From NCBI GenBank assembly GCA_964480735.1, contig CAYZQS010000006.1:1-52996 (forward strand): a stretch of DNA of 52,996 nt, in the 5' to 3' direction. Source of the DNA: UBA5972 sp964480735. Its GTDB lineage: Bacteria; Pseudomonadota; Alphaproteobacteria; Rhodobacterales; Rhodobacteraceae. The translations under genes and the position numbers were made by a program. The stretch's first letter is position 1; each line of letters opens with the position of its first letter. The notes under the pieces are model-generated. The model was not told the DNA's origin, made no database searches, and was given only the letters and a program-made list of their open reading frames with translations. Below, in pieces: positions 1 through 8,840 of this stretch.

Positions 1-270
1 AGCCGCTCGGCTGATTCAGATAAAAAGGACGCGGCTCTAATTGGCCGGTGGGGCTGTTCAACGGCGACGAACCACCATGACGTCTTTTGGCAGAAACCGC
101 ATGTGGTGTCTAATTTGGCACCAATACGTGCAGAAATTCCCAAGCGTTACCGGGTTTCGGACGTCCCGGCGCAGGTTGAGCAGGGCAGCGCGAACAATAC
201 AACGCCTCGCGTCGTTGTCGGGTCTGGTGCGAAGGCACAAAAACTCTTTGTTCGGGCTGGCCCTTTCTGA
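1..270 (+). CDS. 3' end of an unrecognised gene (partial at window edge)
   Basis: Frame 1 is open from the first base to a TGA at 268-270, giving 89 codons with no start inside the window. Codon choice (mixed third positions, common Ala/Val/Arg codons) looks coding. The C-terminus is hydrophilic and ends in ARVVVGSG-like text followed by AQKLFVRAGPF. I do not recognise the family. Overlapping ORFs in other frames and on the other strand look like shadows. It runs toward ilvN, so the two genes are convergent. Confidence 0.42.
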   Translation, partial: SRSADSDKKDAALIGRWGCSTATNHHDVFWQKPHVVSNLAPIRAEIPKRYRVSDVPAQVEQGSANNTTPRVVVGSGAKAQKLFVRAGPF

Positions 271-302
271 CGGCCTTTCGTTGACAGCCCCCCGGCCGTT
301 TT
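270..302 (+). terminator. possible terminator after the partial gene
   Basis: ACGGCC (270-275) can pair with GGCCGT (294-299), and the right arm runs into four T residues. The 18-base loop is long and the stem is only 6 bp, so this is a weak candidate. Its place just after the stop codon fits. Confidence 0.3.
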
Positions 303-396
303 CCGCGCGGTTTGAAACGACTCATTGGCACGGATAGCTTTATTTCGGCCGGAGCAACTGAAGAAGTCTATGCAACAATGGTTTACAACCTTGGGT

Positions 397-412
397 ATAA
401 ACTAAAGTTTAT
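397..412. repeat. 16 bp AT-rich perfect palindrome between convergent genes
   Basis: ATAAACT (397-403) and AGTTTAT (406-412) are perfect inverted copies separated by AA. The palindrome sits 26 bp beyond the ilvN stop. It could be a protein-binding site or chance. No T-run marks it as a terminator. Confidence 0.3.
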
Positions 413-437
413 GCGAAATTACCGCGCAGGTGCCCGG

Positions 438-998
438 TTAATTTCCCCGCAGCATTGCCGCAACACCGGTGCGGGCAATCTCTGACAGCCCCAGCGGGCG
501 CATCAAATCGACGAAAGCATCGATCTTGTCAGGCGTGCCGGTGATTTCAAAAACGAAGCTTTCCAGCGTTGTATCCACCACCGAGGCGCGGAAAATGTCT
601 GCCAGACGCATGGCCTCCACACGTTTTTCACCGCTACCGGTCACTTTGAGCATCGCCAGTTCGCGTTCCACGCTTGGCCCTTCCACGGTCAGGTCGTGCA
701 CCTCGTGCACCGGCACGATCCGCGCCAGTTGCGCTTTGATCTGCTGAATGACAGCCGGAGTGCCGGTGGTGACGACGGTGATACGTGACAGATGGCCGGT
801 GTGATCGACTTCCGCGACAGTCAGGCTTTCGATATTATATCCTCGACCCGAGAACAGCCCGATCACACGGGCCAGTACCCCGGCCTCGTTGTCAACCAGA
901 ACCGCGATCGTGTGGGTTTCGATCACATCACCAAGATTGCTTTTCAAATCGTAGGCGCTGTGGCCCGAGCTGCCTTTTTTGATGGCTAATGCGTTCAT
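438..998 (-). CDS. ilvN: acetolactate synthase small (regulatory) subunit
   Basis: 186 aa. It is the regulatory subunit of acetohydroxyacid synthase, the first common step of valine, leucine and isoleucine synthesis. It carries the ACT domain that binds valine for feedback inhibition. The N-terminal ACT region is visible as AVLVDNEAGVLARVIGLFSG (about residues 32-51), followed by RGYNIESLTVAEVDHTG, both hallmarks of IlvN/IlvH. The remaining C-terminal domain has normal length. A GGAG Shine-Dalgarno lies 7 bases before the ATG at 998. The gene starts 11 bp after ilvI ends and is surely co-transcribed with it. It stops with TAA at 438-440. Confidence 0.95.
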   Translation of the reverse strand: MNALAIKKGSSGHSAYDLKSNLGDVIETHTIAVLVDNEAGVLARVIGLFSGRGYNIESLTVAEVDHTGHLSRITVVTTGTPAVIQQIKAQLARIVPVHEVHDLTVEGPSVERELAMLKVTGSGEKRVEAMRLADIFRASVVDTTLESFVFEITGTPDKIDAFVDLMRPLGLSEIARTGVAAMLRGN

Positions 999-1009
999 TA
1001 TCTTTCTCC

Positions 1010-2764
<1,755 letters not shown>

Positions 2765-2804
2765 TATCTTACTCCAACCTTTTATTGCGGCCCAAGGGCC
2801 GACA

Positions 2805-2829
2805 TAAAAAAACCCCCGATTGCGGGGGC
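2805..2829 (-). terminator. attenuator terminator upstream of ilvI
   Basis: On the minus strand CCCCCG pairs with a matching GC arm (2813-2818 with 2823-2828) around a 4-base loop. Seven U follow (2805-2812, complement of an A-run). This is a textbook intrinsic terminator placed about 40 bp before the ilvI start and after the leader ORF. Confidence 0.85.
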
Positions 2830-2854
2830 GCAGCCACACGACGAACGATGTTCG

Positions 2855-2899
2855 TCAATGCGCCAAGCGCCTATCCACGTTCAGACTGACCGTCACCAT
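2855..2899 (-). CDS. ilv leader peptide (14 aa, MVTVSLNVDRRLAH)
   Basis: A short ORF starts at an ATG (2899) with a strong AGGAG Shine-Dalgarno 6 bases upstream and ends in TGA at 2855-2857. It holds Val at codons 2, 4 and 8 and Leu at codons 6 and 12, the end products of the operon it precedes. Its last codons overlap the antiterminator arm and its stop overlaps the first hairpin. It is too short for routine gene finding. The peptide itself probably has no function beyond sensing charged tRNA. Confidence 0.78.
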   Translation of the reverse strand: MVTVSLNVDRRLAH

Positions 2900-3248
2900 T
2901 GCCTTCTCCTAAGTCCGCAATTTATGAGCAGCGCAAGGCAGCGTCAAGGCAAAAGAAAACAATATATTACCGAAAATCACGAAGAAACGGCGTTTAATTG
3001 CTATTTTTCTTTTATTTACGAAATTTTATTGCGAATTATTGATACAGGCGGGTTTGGCAATCCAGCAAATGTGCCCGCGGATGAAAGCAATAAAGAGAGG
3101 TCAAACCAGCCGATCATTCTCCTCCCTAAAAATTTACCAATTGCTCAGAAATCGATTTGCACCTTGCGACATTCTGTTCTAGGCTTTGCTCACTTATCAA
3201 TCCGTCTGGCCTGACATCCGGGCCGGGCAATTCTGGGAGGAATTAATT
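2900..3248. promoter_or_regulatory. divergent promoter region, ilv leader / TRAP operon
   Basis: This 349 bp stretch is clearly more AT-rich than its surroundings, especially 2950-3050, and separates two divergent units. It should hold the ilv promoter (minus) and the dctP promoter (plus). I cannot place convincing -35/-10 pairs or an operator. A GGGAGGAA ribosome site for dctP lies at its right end (3235-3243). Confidence 0.5.
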
Positions 3249-3935
3249 ATGGATCGTCGTTCTTTTCTAAGAACTTCCGCACTTGGCGGCACGGCTGCTG
3301 CTGCCACTGCACTGGCCGCACCGGCTATTGGCGCGTCACACAGTGGTGAAAAACTGACGCTGGTTACATCGTGGGGCCGTGGCCTTGCTGGTGTGTTTGA
3401 CGCGGCNNNNNNNNNNNNNNNNNNNNNNNNNNNNNNNNNNNNNNNNNNNNNNNNNNNNNNNNNNNNNNNNNNNNNNNNNNNNNNNNNNNNNNNNNNNNNN
3501 NNNNNNTGGGCGGATGAAAAAGCCGGTTTCCAGGAAATCACCAAGTTCTACTATACGGCTGGTTTCCACGAGCCGTCAGCTGCGTTGTCGTCTTCGGTTA
3601 ATCTGGAGCGCTATAACAGCCTGGCACCTGCACACCAGAAGGTTCTGGAAATTGCCGCCGGTGCCACAAACGTTTGGTCCATGAGCCAGTATCTGAACAA
3701 CAACGGTGCCGCACTTACGCGACTGGCTGCCGGTGGTGTGAAAGTTCTGGAATTCCCGGACAGTGTTTGGGATGCTTTTGGTGAAGCATCACAGAAAGTT
3801 TATGACGAATTCCTTGGCGATGATCTGTTTGCACAAATTCTGGGTGAATACCGCGTGTCGATGAAAGACAGCTCTGGCTGGATTTCAAAAGCAGCGACCA
3901 CGTACGCCCGCCAGCGCGACCGCGTACTCGGCTGA
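3249..3935 (+). CDS. TRAP transporter solute-binding protein, FcbT1-like (interrupted by gap)
   Basis: Periplasmic binding protein of a TRAP transporter. The N-terminus MDRRSFLRTS followed by an Ala-rich stretch is a twin-arginine (Tat) signal peptide, common in this DctP subfamily (COG4663 type, mannitol/chloroaromatic). After the gap, AGFHEPSAALSSSVN and the C-terminal helices ending YARQRDRVLG are typical. Only about 194 residues are visible (52 before, 142 after the N-run), against roughly 360 for the family. About 160-170 residues, including most of the ligand-binding lobes, are therefore hidden. The start at 3249 has GGGAGGAA upstream; the longer reading from 3186 lacks this. A hairpin separates it from the permease genes. 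The substrate cannot be told. Confidence 0.88.
   Translation: MDRRSFLRTSALGGTAAAATALAAPAIGASHSGEKLTLVTSWGRGLAGVFDAXXXXXXXXXXXXXXXXXXXXXXXXXXXXXXXXXXWADEKAGFQEITKFYYTAGFHEPSAALSSSVNLERYNSLAPAHQKVLEIAAGATNVWSMSQYLNNNGAALTRLAAGGVKVLEFPDSVWDAFGEASQKVYDEFLGDDLFAQILGEYRVSMKDSSGWISKAATTYARQRDRVLG
3407..3506. other. assembly gap (100 N) inside the TRAP binding protein
   Basis: Exactly 100 N. Family length implies that around 500 bases are missing here, so the run length is nominal. Confidence 0.95.
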
Positions 3936-3957
3936 TCGCCTGACCTAAGATTATGCA

Positions 3958-3985
3958 CTGCCCCCGCGCATCAGCGTGGGGGCAG
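3958..3985 (+). terminator. strong intercistronic hairpin between dctP and dctQ
   Basis: CTGCCCCCGCGC (3958-3969) pairs over 12 bp, with one G-U, with 3974-3985 around the loop ATCA. No T-run follows, so it is more likely an mRNA-stabilising or partial-attenuation hairpin than a full terminator. Such hairpins often keep binding-protein mRNA in excess over permease mRNA. Confidence 0.55.
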
Positions 3986-4037
3986 TTGCTATGGGGCGCA
4001 CCGCATTTGGTCGCCTGACGCCGGGGGGAAATTACCG

Positions 4038-4591
4038 ATGAGTGGGATTATTTGGTTCTTCACGCAAGTGGGGCTGGGCTTTTATAACTTTGTCTATGCG
4101 CTGACCCATCTGGGAACCTGGGCCAACTGGGGCGATCCCAAGTCTTTGATTCGGTTCATTTATTATGGCGGCTCTGTCGAATTTTTCTTCGTTGTTTTTG
4201 ATATTTTTCTTGTTGTGATTGCGATCGGTATATTCCGTCGGCAATTTATGTGGCGGATGCTTGGATTGTTTGAAGGTATTGCGAACGGGGTTGGACGTCT
4301 GGTTGCCTGGGTTGGCCTGTTGATGGTGCTGCAACAGATAATGATCGTGTTTTTGCAGCGTATTTTTTTGGTGCCACATATTTCACTTGGGCCTTTTGGA
4401 AACGTGTTCACCAAAGACGTCAGCTGGTTTGCGGAAGAACTGAAGCTGTATAACGCGATGGTGGTCGCTTTGTGCGTGTCTTACACATTTGTGCAGGGCG
4501 GCCATGTGCGGGTCGATCTGTTTTACGCGCGGGTATCGTACCGGACCAAACGTGTGGTTGATATGTTTGGTTCGCTGTTTTTCATTTTGCC
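4038..4591 (+). CDS. TRAP transporter small permease, DctQ/FcbT2-like (3' end lost in gap)
   Basis: 184 residues are visible. Several hydrophobic membrane segments can be seen, for example residues about 47-68 (VEFFFVVFDIFLVVIAIGIF) and 88-113. A DctQ-type core follows with VVALCVSYTFVQGGHVRVDLFY, close to the conserved R/H-VRVD region of DctQ. The start ATG has GGGGGGAA upstream. The N-terminal extension before the usual DctQ core is longer than in simple DctQ proteins, as in the FcbT2 type. The sequence runs in frame through the N-run into the large permease, but the gap probably hides the end of this gene and the start of the next. Confidence 0.8.
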
Positions 4592-4691
4592 NNNNNNNNN
4601 NNNNNNNNNNNNNNNNNNNNNNNNNNNNNNNNNNNNNNNNNNNNNNNNNNNNNNNNNNNNNNNNNNNNNNNNNNNNNNNNNNNNNNNNNNN
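4592..4691. other. assembly gap (100 N) between the two TRAP permease domains
   Basis: Exactly 100 N. The apparent 963 aa DctQ-DctM fusion arises only because the frames happen to agree across it. The missing end of DctQ and start of DctM need more than 100 bases. Confidence 0.9.
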
Positions 4692-6929
4692 TTTGGTATA
4701 CTGGCCACGCTGGATGGCACCGGTACGCTGCACCACTTTTTGGTCGACACCCGCAGCGAGGAATACAGCGCCCTCATCGCCGAAGGCGTGCGTCCTTACG
4801 ATATCTCGCTGTTCCGATACCCGGATTTGCCAACTATCAGCGAACCCATGTTCCCGCGCGGCTGGGAATATGCCATCAACCGCAACCTAAGTTTCATTGT
4901 GAACCGCATGAACGAGCGGGTGTTTGCCGGGGCTTCCATCGAAACCCTGCTGGCGGTATTGATGTTCGTTTTGATGGGCATCACGCTGGAACGGTCCAAG
5001 ATCGCCAACGAACTGCTGACGACAATGGCCAAGGTTTTTGGCCCGCTGCCTGGCGGTTTGGCCGTGGCCGTTGTTGCGGTTGGCGCGTTTTTGGCGGCCT
5101 CCACCGGTATTGTTGGCGCAACGGTTGTCACCATGGGCCTGCTGTCTTTGCCAACCATGTTAAAACACGGTTATTCGCCGGAACTGGCCACCGGTGTGAT
5201 CGCCGCATCCGGCACTTTGGGGCAGATCATTCCGCCGTCTATCGTAATCGTTCTGCTGGGCACATTGGCCGGAGACCTTTATTCCGTGGCACAGGAAGCC
5301 CGCGCGGCAAACGTGGGGTGTTCCGATGCGCTGACGTATTTGGGCGAGGCGGCGGTTTTGTCGGTGGGAACGCTGTTTCAATCCGCCATCCTGCCGGGCA
5401 TTATGCTGGCCATCCTGTACGGCGTTTACGCCTTTGGATACGCTCTGTTAAACCCGCACAAAGCACCACCCGTCATTGGTGACGGCGACGCAGGCGCTGG
5501 TATTACGCGGCAGCACGGGCTGACGTGGTTCCTGATCGTGCCCGCCGGCGTTATCGCGTTTGCCATCGCTGCAAGCGCGTTCAATCTGGCAGGCAGCCAG
5601 AACATCACCGTCAGCTCGATTGCCGATATCGGTGCACAGGCGGAATTGCGGACGAATGTGTCAGAAGAGTGCAAAGGCGCGATGATCGAAAGCCACGGTC
5701 AGGAAAAATGGGACCGCGCGGTGGCCCAACAGGCAGAGATCGACGAAAAGGGTGGCCAGTCGCAGGAAGAACGGACCCGGACGACCGAACAGATCGAAGA
5801 AGAAATTCAGTCGCGCATTGCGACCGCCGCGCCGATTTCCAGCGGTATTTTGACACCATTCATTCTGTTGGCGCTTGTTTTGACCACGGCGATTGGTGTG
5901 AACAAAAACGCCGATCCACGCCGCATTATTATCGGATTTGGCGGCATTGTTTTGGCCTTGGCGGTTGATATTCTGTTTATTGCGCCGAGCACTTCGCCCG
6001 GTGTGACGTTCCTGTATCTGGCCATTCCAATTCTGATCACGCTTTATGGCTGTCAGTACGCCGCACAGTTGTTGGGCAAAAACGAGGTTCTTCGGGTGGT
6101 CTTCCCGCCCCTGGTTCTGATCGTCGCGGTTTTGGGTTCAATCCTTGGCGGCATCACCAATCCCACACCGGCAGCTGCCCTTGGCGCAGGTGGTGCGATC
6201 ATGCTGGCCGGATTTCGCAAACTGGAGGAAGAACACAAAAGCGGACGCATAATCATAATTGCCGCCTTTGCTATGGTTATCATGATCCTGGTGGGGGTTA
6301 ATTTTGATCTGCGCGCCAATATCGAGAACGTGGGATTTGAAAACTGGATTGCGATTATAGTGGCGATAATCGCTTATCATGTGGCGATGGGTGGATTGTT
6401 GTTTGCCTGTTGGACCCTGTGGCGCACGGCGGTGTTGCGGCCCGTGGTGCGGGAGACCGCCAAAGTGACATCGATGGTGTTTACCATCCTGATCGGCTCG
6501 CAGATGCTTAATCTGGTGATTATTTCGTTTGGCGGCGAGCATTATATTCAGCAGTTTCTGCGCAGTTACGACAGCGAAATTCTGGTGTTTCTGATTGTAA
6601 TGCTGGTGTTGTTCATCCTTGGGTTCGTGCTGGATTTTCTGGAGATCATCTATATCGTGATCCCGATTGTCGGCCCGGTGATCTATGGCGGAACGATGGA
6701 TCCAAAATGGGTGACCATCATGATTGCGGTCAACCTGCAGACGTCGTTCTTAACACCACCATTTGGCTTTGCGCTGTTTTATCTGCGCGGGGTGTCACCA
6801 CCCGGGGTGACAACCGGTCATATATACCGGGGCGTGATCCCGTTTGTGCTGATTCAGGTGCTCGGGCTGGCGTTGTTGTGGATATTCCCGGAAGTGGTGA
6901 CGATTGTGCCCAATCTGATCGGCAACTAG
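4692..6929 (+). CDS. TRAP transporter large permease, DctM/FcbT3-like (5' end lost in gap)
   Basis: 745 residues are visible, far longer than an ordinary DctM (about 430 aa). This matches the large FcbT3 (COG4664) type. The conserved core is clear: MGITLERSKIANELL, AASTGIVGATVVTMGLLSLP and ASGTLGQIIPPSIVIVLLG, which line the Na+/substrate path. C-terminal helices end with LTPPFGFALFYLRGV. An unusual polar, Glu/Gln/Arg-rich stretch (about 5615-5840) with coiled-coil character interrupts the membrane helices. Another hydrophilic loop lies right after the gap (4710-4900). The gene ends with TAG at 6927-6929 and nothing follows it in the operon. Confidence 0.85.
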   Translation, partial: FGILATLDGTGTLHHFLVDTRSEEYSALIAEGVRPYDISLFRYPDLPTISEPMFPRGWEYAINRNLSFIVNRMNERVFAGASIETLLAVLMFVLMGITLERSKIANELLTTMAKVFGPLPGGLAVAVVAVGAFLAASTGIVGATVVTMGLLSLPTMLKHGYSPELATGVIAASGTLGQIIPPSIVIVLLGTLAGDLYSVAQEARAANVGCSDALTYLGEAAVLSVGTLFQSAILPGIMLAILYGVYAFGYALLNPHKAPPVIGDGDAGAGITRQHGLTWFLIVPAGVIAFAIAASAFNLAGSQNITVSSIADIGAQAELRTNVSEECKGAMIESHGQEKWDRAVAQQAEIDEKGGQSQEERTRTTEQIEEEIQSRIATAAPISSGILTPFILLALVLTTAIGVNKNADPRRIIIGFGGIVLALAVDILFIAPSTSPGVTFLYLAIPILITLYGCQYAAQLLGKNEVLRVVFPPLVLIVAVLGSILGGITNPTPAAALGAGGAIMLAGFRKLEEEHKSGRIIIIAAFAMVIMILVGVNFDLRANIENVGFENWIAIIVAIIAYHVAMGGLLFACWTLWRTAVLRPVVRETAKVTSMVFTILIGSQMLNLVIISFGGEHYIQQFLRSYDSEILVFLIVMLVLFILGFVLDFLEIIYIVIPIVGPVIYGGTMDPKWVTIMIAVNLQTSFLTPPFGFALFYLRGVSPPGVTTGHIYRGVIPFVLIQVLGLALLWIFPEVVTIVPNLIGN

Positions 6930-7237
6930 GGCGCGCTTCAGATGATCTTGGCGGTCGGTGGAGCATTTCGCGCCCAATTTCAAGCGCCGTTTGGATCTAT
7001 AAAAGCAGCGCACCCCGCGGGGTCAAGAATAACCAGAATTGCAATCCCTGTGATCAGTTCTGTGGATCCTGCCAAAACGGAATTGCCACGTGCCAACAGG
7101 TTCTTTTTAGGGAATGCTGTGGGTCAGAGCGCAGGCTAAACGTTTTAAAAGGGCCGGAATTCTCGCACGATCAAAGGACTGGTCGTGTTCCCGGCTGAGT
7201 CGGCTCGTTGAAACTTGGCGTGGCAGTAGGCTTGACA
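6930..7237. other. intergenic stretch before the octamer array
   Basis: No gene is supported. GGCGCG (6930-6935) and CGCGCC (6969-6974) could pair but lack a T-run. From about 7153, scattered octamer-like words (GCCGGAAT, ATCAAAGG, ACTGGTCG) resemble the array that starts at 7238 but are out of phase with it, as if the array decays here. Confidence 0.4.
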
Positions 7238-7564
7238 ACCAAAGGACCAAAGAACAATTGGAGCGAGCGATCCAAAGACCGGCGGACCGGAGGAGCCGTG
7301 GGTTGGATCCCCGGAAAATCAGAGTTCCGGAATTCCGGAAGTCCAGAATTCCAGAAAACCGGAAGTCCGGAATACTGGAATTCCAGAAAACCGGAAGTCC
7401 GGAATATTAGAAGTCCAGAAAACCGGAAGAAACGGCGACCGGCAGACTGGAATTCCAGCAGACTAAAAACCGAAGGTTCAAAGAATCAAAGGACCGAATG
7501 ATTGGAGGACCAGAAGTTCGGAAGACCGGAATACTGGAATTCCGGAATTCCGGAATTTTGGAAC
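7238..7564. repeat. degenerate tandem array with 8 bp period, consensus WCCGGAAK
   Basis: Reading from 7238, the sequence divides into 40 consecutive octamers and one 7-mer (7470-7476) with no other phase break. Typical units are TCCGGAAT, ACCGGAAG, TCCAGAAA, ACTGGAAT and ACCAAAGG. Inside it, a 32 bp unit (four octamers) is present at 7346-7377 and 7378-7409, with a decayed third copy at 7410-7441. The array is purine-rich on the plus strand. Many units meet to form GGAATTCC or TTCCGGAA palindromes. It lies between two convergent genes (dctM and ate), away from promoters. An ORF through it exists only because the words lack stops; it has no ATG or ribosome site. Confidence 0.85.
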
Positions 7565-7699
7565 TCTTTTCATGATCTGTTTCAGTAAGACTTGGAAGTT
7601 ACTGGCACAAAGATTTGGTTGCCAAAAAAACTCTATCACGTCGGCCCAAAGTCGAGCAAACCATCAGGTTTAGTCGGCTCAACAATCAGTAGATAGGAA
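7565..7699. other. intergenic stretch after the array
   Basis: A unique-looking sequence of 135 bp up to the ate stop codon. I see no gene, no clear terminator for ate and no continuation of the octamer phase. Confidence 0.4.
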
Positions 7700-8332
7700 T
7701 TATTCCGTGGGGCGCGCGTCCGGCAGGACAATGTTGGCCACAAGTTCTGATATCGGTTGCGCTTTCGCAGGTTTTTCGTTCGCCACAAAGGCTTTGGGGT
7801 CGTCAAGCGGCATCCAGCCGCCATCTTTAAAAACTTCCAGCGCGTTGAAGTTGGCCTTATAATCCATTTTGGGACTGCCCGGCACCCAATACCCAAGATA
7901 GACATAGGGTAATCCGGCATCGCGGGCGATTTCGATGTGATCCAGTATCAGATAACTGCCCGGCGAGTTGGCCTGGGATTCAGGCTCAAAGAACGAATAC
8001 ACCATAGACACGCCGTCCTCTAACACATCTGTCAGGCAAACGGCCGACAAAATGGCGCGGCCAGTGGCTGTTTCGCCCTGACGGTAATATTCCACCACGC
8101 GGCTTCGCACCGGCGTTTCTTCGATCATCGCCGCGAATTCGTAAATATCCATATCTGCCATGCCGCCGGTGGCGTGGCGGGCGTTCAGATAGTCCCGGAA
8201 CAGCTCGTATTGATTTTCTGTTGCCCATGGCGTGGACGCTTTGCGTTCCAGATGGCTGTTGCGGCGAAGAATGCGACGCTGGCTTTTTGACGGGGTAAAA
8301 TCCGCCACACGGATGCGGGCGGACAGACAGGC
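7700..8332 (-). CDS. ate: aspartate/glutamate leucyl- or arginyl-tRNA-protein transferase, Ate/Bpt family (5' end lost in gap)
   Basis: 210 residues of the C-terminal part are visible. Ate/Bpt enzymes transfer Leu or Arg from tRNA to N-terminal Asp/Glu, marking proteins for ClpS/ClpAP degradation. Seen motifs are SKSQRRILRRN, YLNARHATGGM, CLTDVLEDGVSMVYSFF and PYVYLGYWVPGSPKMDYK, all characteristic of the C-terminal GNAT-like domain. The N-terminal part with its conserved Cys cluster, about 65-70 residues, is hidden by the gap. The continuous 319 aa reading through the N-run joins this gene to the unrelated upstream DUF2852 gene and is an artefact. Bpt versus Ate specificity cannot be decided without the N-terminus. 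Confidence 0.85.
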   Translation of the reverse strand, partial: ACLSARIRVADFTPSKSQRRILRRNSHLERKASTPWATENQYELFRDYLNARHATGGMADMDIYEFAAMIEETPVRSRVVEYYRQGETATGRAILSAVCLTDVLEDGVSMVYSFFEPESQANSPGSYLILDHIEIARDAGLPYVYLGYWVPGSPKMDYKANFNALEVFKDGGWMPLDDPKAFVANEKPAKAQPISELVANIVLPDARPTE

Positions 8333-8432
8333 NNNNNNNNNNNNNNNNNNNNNNNNNNNNNNNNNNNNNNNNNNNNNNNNNNNNNNNNNNNNNNNNNNNN
8401 NNNNNNNNNNNNNNNNNNNNNNNNNNNNNNNN
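8333..8432. other. assembly gap (100 N) between the DUF2852 and ate genes
   Basis: Exactly 100 N. It hides the 3' end of the DUF2852 gene and the 5' end of ate, and so produces a false in-frame fusion. Confidence 0.93.
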
Positions 8433-8659
8433 TGGAACGACCGGTGATGCCGGCGGTGATGCCAATGTTTGTTGCTGTGGCGGCCTGAACAGCCATAAGA
8501 CGAATGCATGCGTTTACTCCAGATCATGTAAATGAGAAGGGCCAGCCCGACGGGCCAGATAAAGATAAAGCCCAGCACCATGGCTGCGATCCAGGCACCT
8601 TTGCCACGTTGATCCAGCCAGTTTTCAGCTTGTGAGGGCCAGGTTGCGACAGAACTCAT
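8433..8659 (-). CDS. DUF2852 membrane protein (3' end lost in gap)
   Basis: 75 residues are visible. A polar N-terminus (MSSVATWPSQAENWLDQRG) is followed by one hydrophobic segment, WIAAMVLGFIFIWPVGLALL, and a basic, His-rich tail. This pattern fits the small alphaproteobacterial DUF2852 proteins, of unknown function. The start at 8659 has AAGGAGAAA upstream. The visible tail includes HWHHRRHHR, which could bind metal, though this is inference. It faces the same way as ate. Confidence 0.7.
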
Positions 8660-8746
8660 TTTTGGTTTCTCCTTGGTTGGGTTTAGATGTAAATGTTATT
8701 CACATTAACTTATGTGGGGAGGCGCGGGGCAAATGCAAGCCATAAT

Positions 8747-8762
8747 CCTGAGAATTCTGAGG
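8747..8762. repeat. imperfect 16 bp palindrome upstream of the DUF2852 gene
   Basis: CCTGAGAATTCTGAGG is palindromic except for one mismatched pair (two bases). It lies in the AT-rich 8660-8840 region between the tetR stop and the DUF2852 start, followed by a related TTGAG word. It could be an operator for the DUF2852 gene or part of the tetR transcript end. Confidence 0.3.
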
Positions 8763-8840
8763 ATTTTGAGATTTTAATTTTTGAAAAAGAATAACCCACT
8801 GTAATATAATCATAAAATAAATAATGTCGGGTCAAATATC

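Larger units (their letters stand above)
2805..2899 (-). promoter_or_regulatory. ilv transcription attenuator
   Basis: Three mutually exclusive structures can be drawn in the leader transcript. First, a 7 bp hairpin GACGAAC/GTTCGTC (2840-2856) overlaps the leader stop codon. Second, the terminator lies at 2805-2829. Third, a possible antiterminator pairs GGCGCA inside the last leader codons (2859-2864) with TGCGCC at the base of the terminator (2827-2832). A ribosome stalled on an early Val or Leu codon would leave the leader arm free for antitermination. A ribosome reaching the stop would mask it and let the terminator form. The layout is seen; the mechanism is inferred from classical ilv/leu/his attenuation. 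Confidence 0.75.

Noticed and set aside
4038..6929. Single fused DctQ-DctM protein of 963 aa
   Set aside because: The fusion depends on reading through 100 N. Family lengths require more missing sequence, so two genes are likelier.
7208..7501. ORF through the octamer array giving an 8-residue repeat peptide
   Set aside because: Any 8 bp period yields an 8-codon peptide period. It lacks an ATG and a ribosome site, and the array shows no codon preference.
7326..7556. EcoRI-linker-like GGAATTCC words suggesting cloning artefact
   Set aside because: The units vary continuously and keep phase with non-linker words such as ACCAAAGG over 327 bp, which linkers would not.
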